In this document: positions 1 through 7,400 of the stretch, one piece after another
How the letters are laid out: each line of letters begins with the position of its first letter
Position numbering within the stretch: the stretch's first letter is position 1
NCBI GenBank assembly: GCA_019307545.1
Contig: JAFDJI010000088.1
Span: 1-10,087, forward strand
DNA: 10,087 bases
Source of the DNA: Deltaproteobacteria bacterium
GTDB lineage: Bacteria > Myxococcota_A > UBA796 > GCA-2862545
Direction of reading: 5' to 3'
Notes under the pieces: generated by a model
The model's database searches: none
Told to the model about the DNA's origin: nothing
What the model saw: only the letters and a program-made list of their open reading frames with translations
Program-made: the position numbers and the translations under genes

Positions 1-336
1 CAGACCCAGCTCCGCGAGCCGCTCCCGATTGCGGTGTCGCTCCACGGGGGACTGCAGGAAGCGACGAACCATCTCTCCATCCTGGAGGTAGAACCACAGC
101 CCCCCGTTTTCCCCCACCACCCCGTCCACCGGCCACATGCGGGCGATCTGGTCCACCCAACCCCCCGGACGGCCGGTGATGGGGATCACCCGCAGTCCTG
201 CTCGCTGCAGGTCGGCCATGGCCACGAAGGCCTCCGGGACCAGCTTGCCCTCCCAGGTCAGGGTGTCGTCGATGTCGGTGAACACGCCGCGCAAGCCGCG
301 GCAGGTCTCGACGGGCAGCTCGGTGATCGGCCTCAT
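1..336 (-). CDS. HAD-IIB-type phosphatase, N-terminal part (cut by left edge)
   Basis: Only the first 112 codons lie in the window; the frame is open to base 1. Translated by hand from the ATG at 336-334, the protein shows HAD motif I, FTDIDDTLT at residues 19-27, with D21 the expected nucleophile and D23 the acid/base. Motif II lies in ITGRPGGW (residues 53-60), and GENGG follows at 75-79, as in Cof-like, sucrose-phosphatase-like and mannosyl-3-phosphoglycerate-phosphatase-like HAD-IIB enzymes. These are cytoplasmic Mg-dependent phosphatases acting on sugar phosphates or related metabolites. The substrate cannot be read from this fragment, and motifs III/IV and the cap lie outside. The ATG sits two bases after the korB stop and has no clear Shine-Dalgarno, so it is probably translated by coupling as the third gene of the kor operon. 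Family call is firm; substrate unknown. Confidence 0.85.
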   Translation of the reverse strand, partial: MRPITELPVETCRGLRGVFTDIDDTLTWEGKLVPEAFVAMADLQRAGLRVIPITGRPGGWVDQIARMWPVDGVVGENGGLWFYLQDGEMVRRFLQSPVERHRNRERLAELGL

Positions 337-338
337 GG

Positions 339-1352
339 TCAGACGGTCCAGGTGTCCCCGGCGGTGAGCAGCCGCTCCAGGTCTCCCTGCCCGAGCTTCT
401 CGCGTGCTTCCCGGACCTGGGCCTGGAAGGCGCTGTCATAGGTGGGCCGGTCCTCACGGTAGAGCACCCCGATGGGCACCGGGAACTCTGGGGGCTCCAT
501 GTGGGCGAGCGCCTGGGCGAGCCGCGGGTTGGTCTCGTCGTGGACCAGGCAGTCGGCCTCCGTGTACTCGTCCCCCAGGGGGACCACGTGGAGCGTCATG
601 CAGTCCGCGACCAGCCCCTTGGGCTCGGCCTTGCTCCCCCACACGATGGGCCTGCCGTGTTCGAGTTGCACGATCCGGTCTTTTCGGACCGCCTTGTCGG
701 TGAAGCTCTTGTAGGCCCCGTCGTTGAAGATGTTGCAGTTCTGGTAGATCTCAAGGAACACCGTGCCCCGATGCGCGTGGCACTGGTCCAGGGTGGCGCG
801 CAGGTGGGTCGGGATCACGTCCACCGACCGGGCCACGAACCCGGCCCCCGACCCGAGTGCGAGCAGGAGCGGGTTGAAGGGATGGTCGATCGACCTCATG
901 GGGGAGGACTTGGTGCGCTTCCCCATCTCGGAGGTGGGGGAGTACTGCCCCTTGGTCAACCCGTAGATGCGGTTGTTGAACAGGAGGATGTTCAGGTCGA
1001 CGTTGCGTCGCAGCGTGTGGATGAGGTGGTTGCCGCCGATGGAGAGCGCATCCCCATCCCCCGTCACCACCCACACGTGCAGATCGGGGCGGGTGGTCTT
1101 CAGACCGGTGGCCACCGGCAGCGCCCGCCCGTGGATGGTGTGGAAGCCGTAGGTGTCCACGTAGTAGGGGAAACGCGACGAACAGCCGATCCCCGAGACG
1201 ATCGCGAACTTCTCGCGCTCGATCCCGAGACCGGCGAACACCGACTGCACCTGGGAGAGGATGGAGTAGTCTCCGCATCCCGGGCACCAGCGCACCGTCT
1301 GGTCGGAGACGAAGTCCTTCTTGGAGTAGCTCGGTACCGATAGCGTGCTCAT
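339..1352 (-). CDS. korB: 2-oxoacid:ferredoxin oxidoreductase, beta subunit (KorB-like)
   Basis: 337 residues, the usual size for the TPP-binding beta subunit. WCPGCGDY at 22-29 supplies C23 and C26; GIGCSSRFPYY supplies C57; QNCN supplies C206. These four cysteines match the conserved [4Fe-4S] ligands of the OFOR beta family. HGRALPVATG (74-83) and GDGDALSIGGNH (98-109), followed by NN at 126-127 in NNRIYGLTKGQYSPTS, form the thiamine-diphosphate/Mg site. With KorA the enzyme decarboxylates a 2-oxoacid in the cytoplasm, loads the acyl group on CoA and reduces ferredoxin. GCSSRFPYY with HTIHGRA fits the 2-oxoglutarate-type members best; the substrate is inferred, not proven. Its ATG overlaps the korA stop as ATGA (1349-1352), indicating translational coupling, and its own Shine-Dalgarno is weak. 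No separate delta (ferredoxin-domain) subunit is encoded here. Confidence 0.95.
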   Translation of the reverse strand: MSTLSVPSYSKKDFVSDQTVRWCPGCGDYSILSQVQSVFAGLGIEREKFAIVSGIGCSSRFPYYVDTYGFHTIHGRALPVATGLKTTRPDLHVWVVTGDGDALSIGGNHLIHTLRRNVDLNILLFNNRIYGLTKGQYSPTSEMGKRTKSSPMRSIDHPFNPLLLALGSGAGFVARSVDVIPTHLRATLDQCHAHRGTVFLEIYQNCNIFNDGAYKSFTDKAVRKDRIVQLEHGRPIVWGSKAEPKGLVADCMTLHVVPLGDEYTEADCLVHDETNPRLAQALAHMEPPEFPVPIGVLYREDRPTYDSAFQAQVREAREKLGQGDLERLLTAGDTWTV

Positions 1353-3175
1353 GGGGTCAACTCGTCGATTCGGCCCGCGATCTCGCTTCGGGCGAAGGGC
1401 TGGCCCTGGATCTTGTTGAAGGGGATGGCGTCCACGAGGAACTCCGTGCGGATGAGCCGCACCAACTGTCCCAGGTTCAGCTCTGGTACAAGGACCTGGT
1501 CGTAGCGCGAGAGGATCTCACCGAGGTCCTCCGGGAGCGGGTTGAGGAACCGGAGGTGGACGTGTGCCACCGCCCGCCCCTCCTTCAGGGCGTCGTTCAC
1601 TGAGGCCCGGATGGCCCCATAGGTGGAGCCCCACCCGAGCACCAACAGCCCGTGGTCCGCCCCGTGCACGACCGTGGGCGGGATGAGTTGGCGCACCCGC
1701 TCGACCTTCTCTGCGCGCAGTTGACACATGCGCTCGTGGTTCTGCGGATCGTAGGAGACGTCCCCGGTGATGTCGGCCTTCTCCAGGCCGCCGACCCGGT
1801 GTGCGAGGCCGGGTGTCCCGGGAACTGCCCACGGGCGTGCGAGGGTCTCCTCGTCCCTGCGATAGGGTTCGAACCCCTCCGGATCGGTCTGGAACCGGGG
1901 CTCGATGGCGGGGATGGTGTCGAGGTCGGGGACGTGCCAGGGTTCGGCCCCGTTTCCCAGATACCCATCCGAGAGCAGGATCACCGGCACCCGATACCGG
2001 ATGGCGATGCGCACCGCGTCGACCGCGGCCTGAAAGCAGTCCGCTGGGGTGCTTGGGGCGATGATCGGCACCGGGGACTCGCCATTGCGGCCGTACAGGG
2101 CCTGGAGCAGGTCGGCCTGCTCGGTCTTGGTGGGCATGCCGGTGGAGGGGCCGGCCCGCTGCACGTTGACGACCACGAGGGGAAGCTCGACCGCCACGGC
2201 GAGGCCGATGGCTTCTGCCTTGAGCGCCAGCCCCGGCCCCGAGGTTCCGGTCACCCCGATGGAGCCGCCCCAGGACGCGCCGATGGATGAGCAGACCGCC
2301 GCGATCTCGTCCTCGGCCTGGAAGGTCACCACCCCGTAGTTCTTGAAGGGCGCCAGGGCGTGCAGGATGTCCGAGGCCGGGGTGATCGGGTAGCTGCCGT
2401 AGAACAGGGGGATGTCGGCCTTGTTGGCGCCGACCACCAGCCCGATTGCCAGGGCGCGGTTGCCGGTGATGTTGCGGTAGAGACCCTTGGGGAGGTCGGT
2501 GGCGGGAAGCACCTGGTAGGTGTCCTGGAAGATCTCCACCGTCTCGGCGTAGTGATAGCCGGCGTTCAGCGCGGCGAGATTCGCCTCCATGAAGGGGCTG
2601 CGGAACTTGGTCTCCAGCCACCCGCGGGTCGGCTCCGGGTCGCGGGTGTACAGCCAGTACATCATCCCCAGGGCGAAGAAGTTCTTGCAGCGATCCGCCT
2701 CTCGGCTGTTCAGACCCAGCCCCTCCACCGCGCGGGCGGTGGTGGCGCTGATGGGGGCCAGCAACACCTGGTACTCCGCGAGGGTGCCGTCCTCGAGGGG
2801 ATTGGTGTCCAGCCGCGCTTTGTCTAGGTCGCGGCGGGTGAAGCGGTCGCTGTTCACCACCACCAGACCGCCCTTTCGCAGGGTGGCGAGGTTGGTGGCC
2901 AGGGCGGCCGGGTTCATCGCCACCAGCACGTCGGCGATGTCTCCCGGGGTGTAGATGTCGTGGCTCGCGAAATGGACCTGGAAGGCGCTCACTCCGGCGC
3001 GGGTGCCGGCGGGTGCGCGGATCTCGGCCGGAAAATCGGGGAGGGTGGCGAGATCGTTGCCGGCGAGTGCCGAGGTCCGGGTCAACTGGGTGCCGGTGAG
3101 CTGCATTCCGTCGCCGGAGTCACCCGCAAAACGGATCACAACCCCCTCGACGGTTCGAGTGGCGCCTTGCGGCAT
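1349..3175 (-). CDS. korA: 2-oxoacid:ferredoxin oxidoreductase, fused gamma-alpha subunit (KorA-like)
   Basis: 608 residues from the ATG at 3175-3173. I chose this start because GGAGG lies six bases upstream; the frame stays open to 3307, but that 44-residue extension is Arg-rich, unlike the family, and crosses the intergenic region. Residues ~10-200 are the POR gamma domain (FAGDSGDGMQ at 16-25). Residues ~238-460 are the alpha pyrimidine-binding domain, with YPITPASD (262-269), AEDE (287-290), VTGTSGPG (308-315) and VQRAGPSTGMPT (338-349). The C-terminal part (~480-608) is the transketolase C-like domain ending in VPELNLGQL and a FARSEI region. The gamma-alpha fusion is the layout seen in KorA of aerobic actinobacteria and many proteobacteria. 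The product pairs with KorB, likely forming a heterotetramer that converts 2-oxoglutarate to succinyl-CoA with ferredoxin as acceptor. Intact; no frameshift seen. Confidence 0.94.
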   Translation of the reverse strand: MPQGATRTVEGVVIRFAGDSGDGMQLTGTQLTRTSALAGNDLATLPDFPAEIRAPAGTRAGVSAFQVHFASHDIYTPGDIADVLVAMNPAALATNLATLRKGGLVVVNSDRFTRRDLDKARLDTNPLEDGTLAEYQVLLAPISATTARAVEGLGLNSREADRCKNFFALGMMYWLYTRDPEPTRGWLETKFRSPFMEANLAALNAGYHYAETVEIFQDTYQVLPATDLPKGLYRNITGNRALAIGLVVGANKADIPLFYGSYPITPASDILHALAPFKNYGVVTFQAEDEIAAVCSSIGASWGGSIGVTGTSGPGLALKAEAIGLAVAVELPLVVVNVQRAGPSTGMPTKTEQADLLQALYGRNGESPVPIIAPSTPADCFQAAVDAVRIAIRYRVPVILLSDGYLGNGAEPWHVPDLDTIPAIEPRFQTDPEGFEPYRRDEETLARPWAVPGTPGLAHRVGGLEKADITGDVSYDPQNHERMCQLRAEKVERVRQLIPPTVVHGADHGLLVLGWGSTYGAIRASVNDALKEGRAVAHVHLRFLNPLPEDLGEILSRYDQVLVPELNLGQLVRLIRTEFLVDAIPFNKIQGQPFARSEIAGRIDELTP

Positions 3176-3181
3176 CGGATG

Positions 3182-3186
3182 CCTCC
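3182..3186 (-). promoter_or_regulatory. Shine-Dalgarno of korA
   Basis: The minus strand reads GGAGG, then six bases, then ATG at 3175-3173. This decides the korA start in favour of the 608-residue form. Confidence 0.85.
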
Positions 3187-3210
3187 GTGGGGAGTTTCGA
3201 GCTGATCGGC

Positions 3211-3238
3211 GTAACACGACGCCCGGTCGACAGGACAA
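3211..3238 (-). promoter_or_regulatory. Candidate sigma70-like promoter for korA operon
   Basis: On the minus strand TTGTCC (3238-3233; four of six matches to TTGACA) is followed by a 16-base spacer and TGTTAC (3216-3211; three of six matches to TATAAT). Transcription would start near 3204 and give a leader of about 29 bases that includes the Shine-Dalgarno. The position is good but the -10 is poor, so this is tentative. Confidence 0.3.
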
Positions 3239-3342
3239 ACAAAGACGCCGGGTGTGAAGTGCCCGTGCGGGTCCCTGGCAAGGGGGTTCTCGGCGAGGGT
3301 GGGCCAAAGTAGCCGAATTCCGGCTTCCGTTGGGGGCCGTCG

Positions 3343-3351
3343 TGTGCTAAT
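3343..3351 (+). promoter_or_regulatory. Candidate extended -10 promoter for the envelope operon
   Basis: TGTGCTAAT reads as an extended -10 (TG, one base, then GCTAAT with four of six matches to TATAAT). It lies in an A/T-richer patch about 55 bases before the likely start of the first envelope gene. No good -35 is visible at 17 bases, which extended -10 promoters tolerate. Tentative; the organism's sigma factor preferences are unknown. Confidence 0.3.
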
Positions 3352-3395
3352 TCTGCTCGTCTCAGCCCTGACGGATCGCCGGGGCGAAGAACGGT

Positions 3396-3400
3396 GGAGG
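3396..3400 (+). promoter_or_regulatory. Shine-Dalgarno of the barrel gene, deciding a TTG start
   Basis: GGAGG is followed by five bases and TTG at 3406. The competing in-frame GTG at 3394-3396 overlaps this motif and has only a weak purine stretch upstream, so TTG is preferred. Confidence 0.65.
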
Positions 3401-3405
3401 GGACG

Positions 3406-4419
3406 TTGCGTACGTTGTTCCTCTTGGTGGTGGCTGCCCTCGGCCTTGCTCCCGACGCGCATGCCCAGTGGCAATCCAAGACAATGCGGGATCCGCTGCC
3501 GGGACGAGAGGTGGAACGGCCGCTGGTCCTCCCGAAGGGCTGGGTGCAGATCTCCTTCGGCTACGACCAGCACCTGGGGGTCGGACAGTGGACCCCCGAG
3601 GGCAAGGTGGAGCGGTTTGACCAGGCCCACTGGCAGTTGCACACCGAGCACGTTCGGATCGCCTACGGGGTCTCCAAGAACGCCGAGCTCTGGTGGACGA
3701 TCCCCTTCCACCAGGCGCTGCTCACCAACGATGACTGGGACGACGACGAAGCGCTGTTCGACCACAGCCTGGGGGACCAGTACTTCGGCTGGCGCCTCCA
3801 CATCCTCCACACCGAGGCTCCGGCCTCCTCGTGGATGTTCGACACCTGGTACAAGGCCCCCACCGCCCAGGAGTCACCGGCGAATTACATCGGAGGCCCC
3901 CTCAACGTTTCCAACATCATCTTCACCACCGGCACCCCCGACTGGTACCTGGGAACCGCCTACAAGCGCCAGTTCGGCCCGATCGCGGCCACCGCCACGG
4001 CCGGGTACCTGCACCGGTTCTCGTCGGTGGTGCAGTATCTGGTCGAGCTGAACGAGTTCCAGTTCAATGGCCGAATGAAGCCGGGGGACCAGGTGCGGCT
4101 CCAACTGGAAGTCATGCTCCAGGCGGGTCCACTCGCCATCGGGGTGCGGCCCGAGTACGAGGTCCGGCTCAAGACCAAGATGGGCACGACCTCCGGCGAC
4201 TTCCTAAACCCCAACAGGAATCGCGACGTGGTTCCGGGGAGCGGGGGACAGGCCCTCGACCTGCGCAGCTGGGTCAAGCTGAACGCCACCCGCGGGTTCG
4301 ACGTCGCCGGCTACTACGTCCACCCCCTTCTGGGCGAGGATCTCCTGTTCTTCCCGATCGAAGACCTGCACCCGACCTATGGGCCCACCTTCGGCGGCTT
4401 CGTGGAGGCACGGTTCTGA
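3406..4419 (+). CDS. Predicted outer-membrane beta-barrel protein
   Basis: 337 residues from TTG 3406, or 341 from GTG 3394. The TTG form gives a clean Sec signal peptide: MR, a hydrophobic core LFLLVVAALGLA, and a likely AHA|Q cleavage after residue 20. The mature part lacks long hydrophobic helices. It alternates aromatic and polar residues in strand-like runs (for example VQISFGYDQHLGVG, WYLGTAYKRQFG, ATATAGYLHRF) and ends GFVEARF, whose terminal Phe matches the beta-signal of barrels inserted by the BAM complex. I do not recognise the family; it could be a porin-like channel, a transporter or a structural partner of the next protein. It is the first gene of the plus-strand operon: its TGA shares one base with the next ATG (TGATG at 4417-4421). 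Barrel and outer-membrane location are inferred from pattern only. Confidence 0.8.
   Translation: MRTLFLLVVAALGLAPDAHAQWQSKTMRDPLPGREVERPLVLPKGWVQISFGYDQHLGVGQWTPEGKVERFDQAHWQLHTEHVRIAYGVSKNAELWWTIPFHQALLTNDDWDDDEALFDHSLGDQYFGWRLHILHTEAPASSWMFDTWYKAPTAQESPANYIGGPLNVSNIIFTTGTPDWYLGTAYKRQFGPIAATATAGYLHRFSSVVQYLVELNEFQFNGRMKPGDQVRLQLEVMLQAGPLAIGVRPEYEVRLKTKMGTTSGDFLNPNRNRDVVPGSGGQALDLRSWVKLNATRGFDVAGYYVHPLLGEDLLFFPIEDLHPTYGPTFGGFVEARF
4404..4408 (+). promoter_or_regulatory. Shine-Dalgarno of the 1175-residue gene
   Basis: GGAGG lies inside the end of the preceding gene, ten bases before the ATG at 4419. The spacing is slightly long; the one-base stop/start overlap suggests translational coupling as well. 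Confidence 0.5.
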
Positions 4420-7400
4420 TGCGGACCCTCACCCGACATCCTGTCGCGGGCTCCAGGCTCGCCACCTTCCTCCTGGCCGCCGTCTTCGCGGCGATGCTGC
4501 TCCTCCCCGGGGTTGCGGAGGCGAAGTTCGTCTTCCCCTACAACCACCCGGAACTGCAGTGGTACACGATCGAGACCGAGCACTTCTTCGTCCACTACCC
4601 GGTCTCCAAGAACCAGGACAGCCCCTACGCCATCAACCCCGTGTTCTCGGCCCGCAAGATCGCCGCGGTCGCCGAGGAGATGTGGCTTCCGATGACGACG
4701 GAGTTCGACTACTACCTCCAGGAGAAGATCCACATCGTCCTGGTGGACCAGTCCGACTACCTCGAGGGGTTCACCATCCCCTCCTGGGACTGGATCACGA
4801 TCTCCGCCAACCCGGGCGCGTACTTCTACCGGATGCGCGGGCGGATGGAGTGGTTCTCCGACGTGTTGGTCCACGAGTTCGCCCACGTGGTCTCCCTGAA
4901 GGAGAACAGCGCGCTGCACGAGGGGGTGCAGGGCATCCTCATCGGTGGCCTGTACCGCGACGGGCTCCACAACCACGAGGATGGCGCAGAGCTGTTCATC
5001 CTCGACACCGACCCCTTCTGGTGGACGGAGGGTGGCGCCGAGTACTGGTCGGACAACACCGGCTACAACTGGTGGACCAACTCCCGCGACGCCAACCTGC
5101 GCACCACCGTGCTCGAGGACCGGCTCCTCACCTACGACGAGTGGATCACCCGGATCGACAAGCGGGACTGGGGCGACGGGGAGCGCGGCTACCAACAGGG
5201 GTACTCGATGGCCCTGTACATGCGCGGGCGGTTCGGCGACGAGACCTTCGGCGAGTTCGCCCAGGTCTCTGGGGAGCGTTGGCGCATGAACTGGGAGACC
5301 ATCATCGAGGACGTCACCGGTGTGCCCTTGCGGCAGCTGTACGCGGACTGGGTCGCCTACCTGAAGGCGAAGTACACCGTCCGCTGGGACGAGGTGCGCG
5401 CCGAGGGTGAGGTCATGGGGATGGAGTTGCTCACCACCCGTCCCGATTTCCAGTACGACGACCCGGACGGGATGGACGAGTTCATGTCCGGGCGGCCCAG
5501 GGACCGCGAGGACGCCATCGAGAACCCGGGTGGGACCTGGGACTTCTACCCCCAGTACTCCGCGGACGGTCGGTTCTTCGCCGAGAACGCTCGGGGAGCG
5601 CTTGTGGTGAAGGAGATCCCGGAGCACCAGTGGCCGGCCTTCGCGGGGGACTACCCGAGTGGCAGGGCCAACGCCGAGGAGCGGCGGGTCATGGGCGACA
5701 TGACCTACATCGGCCCCACCGAGTTCGGGACCTCCTTCGAGTTCGTGCCCGGGCGCGACGCGATCGTCATGAGCGGGAACATCCACGACCTGACGCTTTC
5801 CCCAGTGCATCTCGAGACCCGCGGGTACGACTTCAAGCAACTCGCCCTCATCGACCTGGAGCCCAAGGCGGACAAGCGCAAGCACCGCGGGAAGCGGGTG
5901 GAGTACGACACCATCCACCTGGACAAGAAGCGGGATCTCAAGAAGCGCTACACCCCGATCCCGAACACCATGCGCGGTTTCTCCCCCGCGGTGAGCCCCG
6001 ACGGGCAGAAGGTCGCCTTCCTCCAGTACCGCGATGGCACCCTGAACCTGGCGGTGGTGAACATCGACGGCACCGACAAGCGGCTGCTCACCGATTTCGA
6101 CGACGGCACCTGGATGCAGCACGCCGACTGGTCACCGGACGGCTCGCAGATCGTGGTGTCCATCTTCAAGAATTACCATCAGGACCTGTACATCGTGAAC
6201 GCCGACGGCTCCGGGATGCAGGCGATCAACTTCGATGGATGGGAGGACCTCGATGCCCACTGGGCGACGGACGGGACCATCTACTTCTCGTCCGATCCCA
6301 CCGGCATCTACAACATCTTCCGCTACGACCCCGAGAGCCGGCGAGTCCACCAGATCACCAACGTGATCGGCAGTGCCTACATGCCCTCCATCACCCCCGG
6401 GGGGAATCTGCTGTACATGCTGTGGACCGGCTACGGGTGGAAGAACTACGGCCTGTCGGGCTCGGAGTTCATGGAAGCCGATGTCACCGACCTGTTCGGT
6501 CTCGAGTTCGAGGAGGAGATGGTCCAGGAGGAGTTGGCCTTCCGCGAGGACCTCTCCGGCTTTGCCCCCGTCACCCGCAAGTACCGGTGGGGGAAGGCGA
6601 TCATGCCCGCCACCGCGGTCCCGATCTTCCGCATGGAGAACGACACCCTCACCAACTACGGCCTGTCGGCCGGGTTGCAAATATTCATCCAGGACTATGC
6701 GGAGAAGCACGGCGCGGTGCTGTACTTCATGGCCGGCGAGGACCCGCTCTTCCTGTTCCAGTACTTCAACCAGATGGGGCACGGGGACCTGATCGTCTTC
6801 GGGTACCACTACCAGTCCAAGTACGACATCGGGTACCTGATCGACGACGACAACGACCCGACCACCACCGACGACCAGCGCACCTACGAGTCCCGCCAGC
6901 ACCAGTTCGTGAACATCGGCGGGTTCTCCTACTTCTACCCATGGAACCGCGGCCTCGAGACCTATATCGGGCCCATGTTCATCGAGTACGGGTTCAAGAA
7001 CGTCTCCGACAAGGAGTTCACCCCGTTCATGCGGGCGGTCGCGCTCAGCGCGGGGGTGTCCTACAGCAACGTGCGCGCCCGCTACGGGGAGGCCAATCCG
7101 CGTGGGGGTCGGGCGATCGACTTCGACTACCAACTGGGCTTCACCGACATCGTCTATGAGGCCTACAACGGGGTCGACGTCGACGATGGCCAGTTCATGG
7201 ACGAGTACTTGTACAACCGGTTCGAGCTGACCTGGACCGAGCACCTGCCCATGACCGACTTCGGGTTGAGCGCCTTGGAGTTCGTGAAGACGCGGCGGCA
7301 TACGGTGCAGCTCAGCGCGAACCTCGGGTTCGTGGACCGCAACGTGAACTACCAGGACGAGTTCCGCGCCGGTGGCCTGCACCCCTACTACGTGGGTTCG

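Larger units (their letters stand above)
3176..3405. other. Divergent intergenic region between korA and the envelope operon
   Basis: About 230 bases without a supported gene separate the two divergent operons. It holds the korA Shine-Dalgarno, a candidate promoter in each direction and the Shine-Dalgarno of the barrel gene. It is visibly less G+C-biased than the coding parts, especially around 3225-3247 and 3340-3355. Both strands have open frames through it, but these extend antisense or out of frame into neighbouring genes and lack any recognisable protein features. I see no convincing terminator, riboswitch or strong operator palindrome; a 4-bp hairpin (CCCT-GGCA-AGGG) near 3273-3284 is too weak to call. 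Confidence 0.7.

Noticed and set aside
501..1343. Plus-strand open frame of 280 codons across korB
   Set aside because: It is antisense to korB, whose cofactor motifs are unambiguous; the frame has no recognisable domain.
3273..3284. Small hairpin CCCT-GGCA-AGGG in the intergenic region
   Set aside because: A four-base stem without a U-tract in a divergent promoter region is not a credible terminator or operator.
3176..3307. 44-residue N-terminal extension of KorA
   Set aside because: The Arg-rich extension is unlike the family, while the ATG at 3175 has an ideal Shine-Dalgarno and begins just before the conserved gamma domain.
3136..3810. Minus-strand open frames extending from korA across the intergenic region into the barrel gene
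   Set aside because: They overlap two better supported genes and lack ribosome sites and motifs.
3831..4418. Upstream extension of the 1175-residue frame
   Set aside because: It overlaps the barrel gene in another frame and would bury the clear signal peptide that begins at 4419.
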